From Ustilaginoidea virens (Eukaryota; Ascomycota; Sordariomycetes; Hypocreales; Clavicipitaceae), in assembly GCF_000687475.1 (NCBI RefSeq), contig NC_057318.1:558001-622000 (forward strand): 64,000 nt of DNA. The letters run 5' to 3'. A program made the translations under genes and the position numbers. This document shows, one piece after another, positions 23,601 to 34,900 of this stretch (the stretch's first letter is position 1; every line of letters begins with the position of its first letter). The notes beneath the pieces were generated by a model that made no database searches, was not told where the DNA came from, and was given only the letters and a program-made list of their open reading frames with translations.

Positions 23601-25599
23601 AGGTATAAAGCTTAATAATATTAATAACCTATTAATCTAAGGGGATATTAAGGTTCTAATTATTAGGAAATAGGGATATCCATAGTGGACTCTTAATGCC
23701 ACGGATACTACTGCCTTCTACCTTTTATTATAGGAAATCCGTTAGCTTTATCGTCGATTCGGGCACCCCTCTATTAATAGGCTTACTAAATTGCTTTAAT
23801 AGGCCGGGTATGATGATGATATTGACTGTAATATTATCGAGAGGATCACCTATATATATCATTAATGCTAAATAAATGTAAAGGCATCTAGCCGATTTAA
23901 ATTCACACTTAAGGATAATAATACTAGCTAATTTAATTATAAGATTATCGTTAATATCCTTTATATTGATAATCGGCCGGTATTATATATTATAGATGCC
24001 GTGATAAGCTTCTAGGCAGCTAGATTCTTTAATTTATAAAGATAGAAGTCCTGAAATATTTAGAATGCCCTTAAGGAATACTAAATCGATATATACTTTG
24101 GCCCGCCGGATTGGATAGTTTACGATGCTAGTCTAAACTTCGCCTCTGCTAAATTCTATTATAATGCCCGGCTTTTCTTTATTAATGTAGATGAAATCCC
24201 TATCGAAGCCCACTATAGCATTAGTAAAGTCGAGAGATACCACGCCCTGTTATGTAGAGCCTATACCATCGTTAATAAAGAAGTAGGCGACTTATTAATA
24301 AGGGAATAGAAACTATAGCTAGCTATTAAAGCCGTTAATAATTCTGCTGGGCCTAATGGCCTCGTACCTACGTTATTAGTCTTTAGAGCGTATCCCCGAC
24401 TTATAGATAACTTACCCCCTAGCCTATTAGTATTATAATATGCCTTAATATTACGAAAGGCTACTGACGAAGCTAGGAAATACCTCGCTAAGCGATAGGT
24501 TCGTAATGCTTTCGCCTAATAGAACGGCCTGAATATATAGCCTATCTACCGACTACCCCTATAGTCCGATATATAGGTATAAAGAGAAAAGGGTGGATAG
24601 TATAGGCCGTACCGGCTAATCAGCCTTAAAGGTGAGACCTATATCGTGCAGATGCTATATAGCCCCGTTAAGTTCCGGTTAACGGTCGTTAAACCCTATA
24701 ACTATAATCCCGATATAGACGATCCTAAAGATATCGTCTATGCCGAAGGCCTGGCCCGTCCTAGCAGGATAGAAGTTAGGATACCGGCTGTAGCCGCACC
24801 TCTAGCCGCGATGACACCTGCAGCCGCGATATATCTATCGCTAGCCACTAGCCCTAATTAAGTCAGGCCAGTATTATTAGTAAGGGTAGTATCCGATGTT
24901 ATAATTAATAAGGACTAAGAAGAGGCTCTCGTTAATACTATCGCTTCTAATACCGTTATTAATGCCTCTTTCCTGACCGCTAAAGAGTAAGCCGATCTGC
25001 AGCTTACTAGCTAATTACACCGGGAAGGCAAGATTACGACCCCTAGAGACCCTTTTAAGCAGTCAAACCGTATAGAGATTGAAGCATTATAAGCCTATAA
25101 TATATTCCGATTTATTACCTTTAATATCGATCAATACGGAGCCTAACGCTTATTTAACTTACGTATAATACGAGAAATTAAAGGTAAAGGTATAGATACG
25201 CTATACAAGAAGTCTAGGCTTATTATTTAAAGGCATAGTGATAATAAAAAGCGATTGATATTAACTTAGTCCCCTATAATCCAATGGGCTAATTAATGGT
25301 TACTTATATTAATAGCCCCTTTATTGTAATGCTCCCACGGCCTATTTCTTTAGATATAGGACATTATATAGGCTTACGTGTAGTTATTAATTACCCTCAA
25401 TCGGTCGATTATTGCTAAGCTACCTAAGCAAATAGCCTACTAATACCCTGATAATATTATCATAGAAGTGGTGAAGCTACTATACGGAATAGCTAAGGCA
25501 GGCACCTACTGGTGGGCGATATATTTCTGGCACTATTGTGAGAAGTTGGGCATAACTACTTTAACCTATAACCCCTGTTTGCTGATATCTGCTGGTAAT
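20680..25599 (+). pseudogene. E5 gag-pol from Gag to RT, broken
   Basis: 1640 codons in a single frame. The start codon is ATA at 20680-20682 where E10 and E7 have ATG, a TG to TA loss. The order is: Gag with RTEDRYSGKIDDFFILKVVSFKSKCRLL (about 22,150-22,240), a zinc knuckle CFVCNKSGCWSSNYT (about 22,900-22,945, last His now Tyr), protease LPDTGAS near 23,360, pre-integrase YRRFGHPSINRL near 23,750, integrase core with INFASAKF-like and SISKVERYHA motifs (24,120-24,250), a linker rich in Ala and Pro (24,760-24,860), and RT to LLYGIAKAGTYWWAIYF and LLISAGN. The frame is interrupted by many TAA and TAG codons. It resumes at 47822. Confidence 0.9.
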
Positions 25600-26362
25600 T
25601 ATTGCAATTCTCAAGGTCACTATAAAAGCAGAGCCTTACTAGCTAGCTAGATGGCACAAGACTGTCTGCGACCTGTGAACTAATCTTAGTATAAATACTA
25701 GATTTTTCACCAAGTCCTAAGACTATATAAGTGCTATAAAGTAGGGCAAGTGTAAAGGCAAGGCAAATATAAGATAACCAGAAACGCAGGGAAGGTGGGA
25801 GTTAAGAGGCATATAGTGCATTAACAGACTCGATTGTGCTACCCTTCTACTATCTAGAAAGAAGGGGGAAAGCTATCCTATATATATACGAAGGAGGGGT
25901 GGGCCCAGGCATCTAGGGAAGCCAGTAAGAGGGCTCCCCGTAATACTCGCTATAATACGTTAGCAACCCCGCTATATCCGACCTTTCCAACCACTCTAAC
26001 CACCGCACTAGTAATTAGTCACCGCACTAGTAACTAGCCACCACGCTAGTGACTAACCACCATACTAGTGGACTAGCCACCACGCTAGTAGGCCACCACA
26101 CTAATTTAGCAATGCCATACCACGCTAGTAGGCCGCCACCACGCTAGTAGGCAACCACGCTAATTTAGCAATACCACACCTTTTCAATAAGGCCTACCTT
26201 ACTTAATATACAGTAAATAATCCACTAAAAATCCTTAAGGTAAAAGGCAAAGGCCTAAGGAAATACTATTATAAGTCTAAGAGGCGGTATAAGGGCCAGA
26301 AGGTTAGTAGGCCAGTAGGGCATAAGGCCAGCAGCCTAGTAGGCTACTATAGGATTTTAACA
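25600..26362 (-). repeat. 3' LTR of E6 (family A)
   Basis: In element sense it starts TGTTAAAATCC and ends GAATTGCAATA; on the plus strand it is TATTGCAATTC to GATTTTAACA. It contains a minisatellite of CCACCACGCTAGTGAC-type units at about 26,000-26,180, longer than in E8, which accounts for the 763 against 720 bp. The polypurine tract lies at 26363-26370 (CCCCCTCT on the plus strand). Confidence 0.95.
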
Positions 26363-26489
26363 CCCCCTCTGATTAGCTACTATAATAGCAAGCTAATCGT
26401 CGTATAAAGGATAGTGAAAGAAAATGCAATAAAAGTGCTAAGGAAAAACATAGGAAAAACCTTAGTAAGTTAATATAAGTTAGTATAAG

Positions 26490-29400
26490 TTAGCAGGCCC
26501 TAAGACCTAGTAACTCGCGGAACCTAGTAAATTTAGGGCCCGGCAGTGGCTTAGTAAGGCCGTCAGCAGGCATACTATTAGTAGGTAAGTAGGTAATTTT
26601 AACCAAGCCCAGCTGGGCTTGCTCCCTAATATACCGGAATTTTAATAGTATATACTTAGTGCGAGCATGCTGATTAGGGTCGTTAGAATTTGAAATAGAG
26701 CCCTAATTATCGCAATATAGCGGTATAAGGCGTAAAATATCAATTTCCAGCTCTTTATAAAGGTTAGAAAGCCACTATACCTCACGGATAGTCTCAAGTA
26801 ATACATCAGATTCAGCTTCTAAAGTAGATAGCACTACTAAAGAGGCTCGCTTAGAACGCCAGCTAATAGGACCACTATTAATAGTAGTCAAGAAGCCTCC
26901 AGTGGATTTAGAGGTTTCTTTACAGCTAGTAAAGTCGCTATCAGAATAAGCGGTTATAATAGGCTATTAATTGCTTTTAGTAGTACTAAAGCAAATAGCT
27001 AGGTTCTCAGTGCCTTTAAAGTAGCTAAAGCTGCCTTTCGCAGCATTTAGATGTACATTAGTTGCCTTAGATATAAACCGGGAGAGGTATTAAGTAGGAA
27101 ATGCTAGGTCGGGCCTAGTCATCATCATAAGCCACATTATAGTGCCAGTAAGGCTCTAATAAAGGCTCTGATCAGTAGGGCTAAAGTCTTTTCCACTAGA
27201 TTCATTTAGAATCCCTAGTTGAAGTAGAATAAGCTGAGGTTTAGTATCCTATAAGCCGAATTTAGCTAAGACCTCTGCTATAAATTGGGCTTGGTGTAGC
27301 CATAATAAACCTTCCTTCCTATTTCGTATAATTTGTACGCCTAGGAAAAAGGAAGCCGGACTGCGGTCTTCTATAGTATAGACCTTATGAAATTTCCTTT
27401 TTAGCTGGTTAATATAAGTTATATTTAGACCAACTAATAGGCAATCGTCAATATAGGTGACGATAAAGGTGCTGGTTTGCTTATTATAAAAGACGGCAGC
27501 ATTAGAAGCTAAAGGTAAAAAACCTTTACTAAAAATCAGGTCTTTTAGCCGGTGTTGCTATTCGCGGGGTGCTTGTTTTAGCCCGTATAGGGCCTTCTTT
27601 AGCAAGATAGCTTGCTTAATAAAAGGGTTAAATCCAGCTTCTTTAAGTAAGGTTAGTAGCCGTTGGCGCTGTATATTAGACTAAAGCTTGCTATTAGTTA
27701 GTAATAAGCTCTCTGTAAATTCAAGGAATCCATTAGGGATATCTATATAAATAGTCTCAGAAAGTTCGCTATTTAGGAAGGCGCTTATAAAGTCGATTTG
27801 CTCTATCTCCTAGTTATTGCTAGCAGCCAAAGCTAGTATAACCCTCTAGGTGGGTAGGATAGAGGTAGAAGTATAGGTATGCTGAAAGTTCTTTCTTTCG
27901 ACTTGCATAAAGCCCTTAATAACTAATCTAGCCTTATATTTTATAGGCTGATTATTAGCATCCTTTTTAACCCGAAAAACAGGCCTATTGCGTATAATTT
28001 TCCTATCAATAGGAACGCTAGACTTAGGAATAAACTGGAAAACTTTAATATCTAAAAGCTGCTCGAATTCCTTAAATAGTGCCTTTATCCAAAGGTCTTT
28101 TTCTTTTTTAGGGTATTGTAGCACATCCTTCCAGCTATTAGGCGTACCATTAGGGGCCTTTTTAGCTAGCTTACGCTTAGCTGCATAGCAGGAATCCTAT
28201 ATTAGGTGGTATAAATCCTGATTAGGGAATAAGTCGGTAGGGCTAGTAGGGTCGGTAGGGCTAGTAGGTATAGTAGGGCTAGTAGGGCCAGTAGGGCCAG
28301 TAAGGTCGGTAGGAGTAAAGCTAGTAAGGATATCTATAAGGTCATCCTTTGCAGTAGCCGGGGACTATAATATAGGACGGTTATCTAAGGTAGCATTAGT
28401 ATTAATAACGCTAGTATTAGTAGGGTCCGGTATGCTTTCCAGGTCATCCGGTATAGCATTAGTGTTAGTAATACTAGTAAGGTTAGTAGAGTTAGTAGGG
28501 TCAGGAATGCTTTCTAGGTCATCCAGTAAAATAGCAGGTTCTCTGCTAAATACCCCCTCTAAACCTGTATTTTGCCTTCTGTGAAAGTCTCCTTCTAGGC
28601 CATTAGAAATAGGGCCTATACCTTCATTTTAATGAATAAAGGTAATAAAAGTTGTTTTAGTAACAACCTTCTTCTTTAGAAGGTAGACTAGGTAAGTATT
28701 ATTACCTAGAGTGGTAAGGAGCCTACCAGGCTCGGTATGGGGCGCTAATTTGCGGCTTTTTACACGCTTTTCGTATGGTATAAGCACTTCAATAGCTGCT
28801 CCAATAGCCCTAAGGTTAATAAGATCAGGGTAGTGCTCCGGCGTAATATGGTCATAATCCTTTAGTAGCTCCTAATAAGGGCTAGAAGGTCTATTAGTAA
28901 TAGCTGTTATATTTACTAGCATAACAACGCCGGTAATAACAGCAGACTAGAGGTTAGATAGTAGTCTTAACCAAGCCATAGTAGCACGTAGCCTATCAGC
29001 TATAACCCTAATAGACCGCTTAGCTAGGCCGTTTTATTTGTAAATATAAGGGCAAGATGTATTAAAAGTTATACCCTATTCGATAAGCCAATCACTAAGC
29101 ATTTTGTTGATTTTATTTCTACCATTATAGTGGAATTCAATAGGCGTTTTACCATATCTGACCTATAGGCTCTGTATAAAGCTCTGTAATGCTTTAAATA
29201 CAATAGTGCCTTCCCTATTAGGCAGTAAGTATAGCCAACGAAATCGGGATTTTCTATCTACTAATATAAGGGCAATAGGTCATTTATTATATAGCATAGG
29301 TGATATAGCAAAAATATCACCTTCTATAATATCCAGGCATTTAGCTGGATTAGGTATCGCATCCTTAGAAGGTCTTCTAACCTTCTTAGCCTGGATATAG

Positions 29401-29581
29401 GCTAGGCAGCGAAAATCAGTATCTTTAACCTTATTAAGGTTAGGAAGACCAGGGGTATTAGCACAGGTCTTTTTAAGTAGCTGAATACCTATATGCCCTA
29501 GCCGTACATACTAAATGCCGGCTAATTGTAATAGCTTCTGATATTCATCAGCTGCTATAGGGGCAGGAGTAGGGCTAGTAG
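26490..29581 (-). pseudogene. E6 pol: integrase, RT and RNase H, broken
   Basis: The 3' two thirds of the family-A polyprotein, ending at the stop at 26490-26492. From upstream: pre-integrase (HIRLGHI near 29,500), integrase (29,400-28,900), a Thr/Pro/Ser linker (28,500-28,220), RT (28,130-27,300) with an open stretch at 27846-28124 (LQYPKKEKDLWIKALFKEF) and the YIDDC polymerase box intact near 27,450, then RNase H (27,250-26,490). Codon 'H-Q-A-Q-F' near 27,295 keeps CAA, where E8 and E4 have TAA. TAA and TAG stops occur throughout. The upstream part is at 44428-46309. Confidence 0.9.
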
Positions 29582-29922
29582 TGTTGGTTGCATCAAGGGG
29601 TACCCAGTTGTACGTAGGGTTGCGCGCGTGGTATCAAGTACCGTGAGGTCACCGGTCAAAGGTATGATTACTTCTTTGATTATGACTATGACTAACTAAG
29701 AGGAAAGAAAGGAAGCAAAAGAGTAATTACACGATATGGCCTTTTTGTGCGTGCCGTAGTCACGTGCTTCGGCGCGGTCGGGCCGGACTGCCCGCGTGCC
29801 CTACCGGGCTCAGGGGTAAAGGGGCAAAAGGGGCTAAAGTGGCCACATCGTGCGCATCGGGTATGCGCGGCACATCCGTCGCAATATGCCCAATTGGGCA
29901 CCTTGCGACAGCGATTCCGATA
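29582..29922 (-). repeat. 3' LTR of E7 (family B)
   Basis: On the plus strand it starts TGTTGGTTGCATCAAGGGG and ends GCGATTCCGATA. Compared with the right LTR (44082-44422), most differences are TG or CA against TA. Short open frames at 29747-29973 on both strands fall in the GC-rich core of the LTR and recur in every copy. The 3' untranslated stretch 29923-30215 follows. Confidence 0.95.
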
Positions 29923-30215
29923 CTGGCAGCTTCTCTTTTTATAGAAGCAAACATCGGAATCGCTAGGATATAAGGCGCACATATAGAAAGAAAAGTGCGG
30001 CACGGTCTCAGTAGGTTGTGCCGCCGATAACGCTATCGCGCCGCGCGGCCGGCATTATACCGTACAGCCGGTATATTGAATATCCCAGCCAAAATAAAGG
30101 GGCAAAAAGGGGCAGCAGTAAACATAGGAAAAACGGCCGCATTAAACACAACATTAAACATAGGAAAATCCACACACTTGCCACCCATCATATTACCAAT
30201 ACCTTCCAAACGCAA

Positions 30216-31066
30216 TCAGACATTAACCGGCCTCTTTACCCACCCTTCCACACATATAACAGCCTGATTTCGGTCGATAAAGGTCTCAAGGGCTTTATTA
30301 GGCGTTCCCTTAGTCATTACATCGGCGAGATTATCATTCCCATTAATCCAACAGATCTTATAAATCTCCCGGCGCTCGTATAACTATCATAAGGCCATAA
30401 TATCTATCATAAGCCTCTTTTCCTTAGTAGTACCTAGCTTAATAAGGCATTCGTACAGCAAAAACGAATCCATACACACAACCGTAGGGATCTTCGGCAA
30501 TCCCAGCCTACTAGTAATCATATTGAGGGTCGTGCCTATCGCGTATGCGATATCGACCCCTTGTACCATACTATACAGCTCCGAAGCGAGTGCGCTACGT
30601 ATTACCCGCTTGCTCTTTATAGAGCTATAAGTAATGATATTACCGGTCAGCTAAAAGGCATTATCCATAGTATCTGCCTTATTCCCTAGCACAATCACGT
30701 AACCAATCTAGGAGCTTAAATCTTTATTATTGGCAAAGGATCCGTCAATAAATATAAAGATCTTAGCTATATCAAGGGCCACATTAATGTACCGTAGGCC
30801 GCAATCCTAGTTATTAAGCTGCTATTAAAGGCGCTTATTCAACCTCGCGATATCTTTAGGGTCAGGTTGCTAGTATTATGCTGCGATAGATAGGTTAAAG
30901 GACGCCTCAGGCTAGTAGACCGTAGCCATATAAGCACCGTAAGCGCATTACTCGATATAATTACGCTATACTGTAGGCGCATTCTTATCGATAGTAGCAA
31001 TCTTTTTGCTTTAGCCTTTCTGGCATAATATTATTATGCCGTCGGTAGTGACCGTCAGCATACATC
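30216..31066 (-). pseudogene. E7 RNase H and end of RT, broken
   Basis: The C-terminal part of the family-B polyprotein, cut from the rest by E8. It encodes the copia-type RNase H (IVQGVDIAYAIGTTLN-like at 30,530-30,580, then LGLPKIPTVVCMDSF at about 30,480-30,520) and ends RPVNV with TGA at 30216-30218. TAA or TAG replaces some Gln or Trp codons. It continues upstream at 38397. Confidence 0.88.
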
Positions 31067-31786
31067 TATTGCAATTCTCAAGGTCACTATAAAAGCAGAG
31101 CCTTACTAGCTAGCTAGATGGCACAAGACTGTCTGCGACCTGTGAACTAATCTTAGTATAAATACTAGATTTTTCACTAAGTCCTAAGACTATACAAGTG
31201 CTATAAAGCAGGGCAAGTGTAAAGGCAAGGCAAATATAAGATAACCAAAAACGCAGGGAAGGTGGAAGTTAAGAGGCATGTAGTGCATTAACAGGTTCGA
31301 TTGTGCTGCCCTTCTACTATCTAGAAAGAAGGGGAAAAGCTATCCTATATATACACGAAGGAGGGGTGGGCCCAGGCATCCAAGGTAGCCAGTAAGAAAG
31401 CTCCCCGTAATGCTTGCTATGCCACGTATATAATACGTCAGCAGCCCCACTATATCCAGCCTTTCCAACCACCCTAACCACCGCACTAGTAATTAGCCAC
31501 CACGCTAGTGACTAACCACCACGCTAGTGACTACCCACCACACTAGTGGACTAGCCACCACACTAGTAGGCCCACCACGCTAATTTAGCAATGCCACACC
31601 TTTTTTAATAAGGCCTACCTTACTTGATATACAGTAAATAATCCACTGAAAATCCTAAGGTAAAAGGCAAAGGCCTAAGGTTGGTAAGACTACCGTAAGT
31701 CCAAGAGGCGGTATAATGGTCAGAAGGTTAGTAGGCCAGTAGGGCATAAGGCCAGCAGCCTAGTAGGCTACTATAGGATTTTAACA
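31067..31786 (-). repeat. 3' LTR of E8 (family A)
   Basis: On the plus strand it runs TATTGCAATTC to GATTTTAACA. Element-sense ends are TG...TA, not TG...CA, as shown by the matching ACATC duplications. A minisatellite of CCACCACGCTAGTGACTA-type units lies at about 31,480-31,580. TATATATA at 31346-31353 could be a TATA box for LTR transcription, though only the 5' LTR copy (37951-37958) would drive the element. Confidence 0.96.
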
Positions 31787-31794
31787 CCCCCTCT
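31787..31794 (-). other. Polypurine tract of E8
   Basis: CCCCCTCT on the plus strand, AGAGGGGG in element sense. It touches the 3' LTR and is identical to those of E4 and E6. The bases between it and the pol stop (31795-31907) hold no other feature. Confidence 0.88.
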
Positions 31795-31907
31795 GATTAG
31801 CTACTGTAGTAGCAAGCTAATCGTATAAAGGATAGGGAAAGAAAATGCAGTAAAAAGTGCTAAGGAAAAACATAAGAAAAACCTTAGTAAAAGTAAGTTA
31901 GTATAAG

Positions 31908-34900
31908 TTAGCAGGCCCTAAGACCTAGTAACTCGCGGAACCTAGTAAATTTAGGGCCCGGCAGTGGCTTCGTAAGACCGTCAGCAGGCATACTATTAGT
32001 AGGTAAATAGGTAATTTTAACCAAGCCCAGCTGGGCTTGCTCCCTAATATACCGGAATTTTAATAGCGTATGCTTAGTGCGAGCGTGCTGATTAGGGTCG
32101 TTAGAATTTGAAATGGAGCCCTAGTTATCGCAGTATAGCGGTATAAGGCGTAAAATATCAATTTCTAGCTCCTTACAAAGGTTAGAAAGCTACTGTACCT
32201 TGCGGATAGTCTCAAGTAATGCATCAGATTCAGCTTCTAAAGTAGATAGCACTACTAAAGAGGCTCGCTTAGAACGCCAGCTAATAGGACCACTATTAAT
32301 AGTAGTCAGGAAGCCTCTAGTAGATTTAGAGGTTTCTTTATAGCTAGCAAAGTCGCTATCAGAATAAGCGGCTATAATAGGCTGTTAATTACTTTTAGTA
32401 GCACTAAAGCAAATAGCTAGGTTCTCAGTGCCTTTAAGGTAACTAAAGCTGCCTTTTGCAGCATTTAGATGCACATTAGTTGCTTTCGATATAAACCGAG
32501 AAAGGTATTGGATAGGAAATGCTAGGTCGGGCCTAGTCATCATCATAAGCCACATTATAGTGCCAGTAAGGCTCTGATAAAGGCTCTGATTAGTAGGGCT
32601 AAGGTCTTTTCCACTAGATTCATTTAGAATCCCTGGTTGAAGTGGAATTAGCTGAGGTTTAGTATCCTGTAGACCGAATTTAGCTAGGACCTCTGCTATA
32701 AATTGGGCTTAGTGTAGCCACAATAGACCTTCCTTCTTATTTCGTATAATTTGTACGCCTAGAAAGAAGGAAGCCGGACTGCGGTCTTCAATAGCATAGA
32801 CCTTATGAAATTTCCTTTTTAGCTGGTTAATATAAGTTATATTTGGACCAACTAATAGGCAATCGTCAATATAAGTAACGATAAAGGTGCTGGTTTGCTT
32901 ATTATAAAAGACGGCAGCATCAGAAGCTAAAGGTAAGAAGCCTTCATTAGAAATCAGGTCTTTTAGCCGGTGTTGCCATTCGCGGGGTGCTTGTTTTAGC
33001 CCGTATAGGGCCTTCTTTAGTAAAATAGCTTGCTTAATAGAGGGATCAAAACCGGCTTCTTTAAGCAGAGTTAGTAGCCGTTGACGCTGTATATTAGACC
33101 AAAGCTTGCTATTAGTTAGTAGACTTTCCGTAAATTCAAGAAATCCGTTAGGGATATCTATATAAATAGTTTCAGAAAGTTCGCTATTTAGGAAGGCGCC
33201 TATAAAGTCGATCTGCTCTATTTCCCAGTTATTCCTAGCAGCTAAAGCCAGTATAACCCTCCAGGTAGGTGGGATAGAGGTAGAGGCATAAGTATGCTGA
33301 AAATCCTTTCCTTCGATTTGCATAAAACCCTTAACCACTAATCTAGCCTTATATTTTATAGGCTGATTATTGGCATCCTTTTTAACCCGAAAAACAGGCT
33401 TATTGCGTATAATTTTCCTATCAATAGGAACGCTAGACTTAGGAATGAATTGGAAGACTTTAGTATCTAAAAGCTGCTCGAATTCCTTAAATAGTGCCTT
33501 TATCCAAAGGTCTTTTTCTTTTTCAGGGCATCGTAGCACATCCTTCCAGCTATTAGGCGTACCATCAGGGGCCTTTTTAGCTAGCTTACGCTTAGCTGTA
33601 TAGCAGGAATCCCATATTAGGTGATATAAATCATAATTAGGGAATAAGTCGGTAGGGCTAGTAGGGTTAGCAGGGCTAGCAGGGCCAACAGGGCCAACAG
33701 GGCCAGTAGGGCCAACAGGGCCAGCAGGGCCAACAGGGCCAGTAGGGCTAGTAAGGTCGGCAGGAGTAAGGCTAGTAAGGATATCTATAAGGTCATCCTT
33801 TGCAGTAGCCGGGGACTGTAATATAGGACGGTTATCCAAGGTAGGACGGTTATCCAAGGTAGCATTAGTATTAATAACGCTAGTATTAGTAGGGTCCGGC
33901 ATGCTTTCCAGGTCATCCGGTATAGCATTAGTGTTAGTAATGCTAGTAAGGTTAGTAGAGTTAGTAGGGTCAGGAATGCTTTCTAGGTTATCCAGTAAAA
34001 TAGCAGGTTCTTTACTGCTAGATACCCCCTCTGAACCTATATTTTGCCCTCTGTGAAAGTCTCCTTCTAGGCCACTAGAAATAGGGCCTATACCTTCATT
34101 TTGATAAATAAAGGTAATAAAAGTTGTTTTGGTAACAACCTTCTTCTTTAGAAGGTAGACTAGGTAAGTATTATTACCTAGAGTGGCAAGGAGCCTACCA
34201 GGCTCGGTACGGGGCGCTAATTTGCGGCTTTTTACACGCTTTTCGTGTGGTATAAGCACTTCAATAGCTGCTCCAATGGCCCTAAGGTTAATAAGATCAG
34301 GGTAGTGCTCCGGCGTAATATAGTCATAATCCTTTAATAGCTCCTGATAGGGGCTAGAAGGTCTATTAGTAACAGCTGTTATATTTACTAGCATAACAAC
34401 GCCAGTAATTACAGCGGACCAGAGGTTAGATGGTAGCCTTGACCAGGCCATAGTAGCACGTAGCCTATCAGCTATAACCCTAATGGAGCGCTCAGCTAGG
34501 CCATTTTGTTCGTGAATATAAGGGCAAGAGGTATTAAAAGCTATACCCTGTTCAACAAGCCAATCACTAAGCATTTTGTTGATTTCATTTCCACCATCAT
34601 AGTGGAATTCAACAGGCGTTTTACCATATCTGACCTGTAGGCTCTGTATAAAGCTCTGTAATGCTTTAAAAACAATAGTGCCTTCCCTATTAGGCAGCAA
34701 GTAAAGCCAGCGGAATCGGGATTTTCTGTCCACTAATATAAGGGCAACAGGTCGTTTGTTATATGGCATAGGTGATATAGCAAAAGTATCACCTTCTATA
34801 ATATCCAGGCATTTAGCTGGATTAGGTATCGCATCTTTAGAAGGTCTTCTAACCTTTTTAGCCTGGATACAGGCTAGGCAGCGAAAATCAGCATCTTTAA

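Noticed and set aside
29747..29973. Overlapping open frames on both strands with Gly/Arg/Pro-rich proteins (RAGLPACPTGLRG type), seen again at 436-636, 1001-1231, 44192-44401, 48457-48713, 52386-52661, 59503-59793 and 63171-63526
   Set aside because: All fall in the GC-rich core of the family-B LTR. They recur because the LTR recurs; the core lacks CA and so escapes stop formation. No start context or conserved frame across subfamilies favours a protein.
31480..31580. CRISPR-like array of CCACCACGCTAGTG units
   Set aside because: Units are degenerate, spacers are not unique and the block sits inside an LTR. It is a minisatellite in a eukaryotic genome.
33370..33603. Open frames on the plus strand opposite E8 pol (also 34756-34956, 35808-36069, 36597-36927)
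   Set aside because: Antisense shadows of the well-kept gag-pol frame, rich in Leu and Phe from reversed Gln, Lys and Asn codons.
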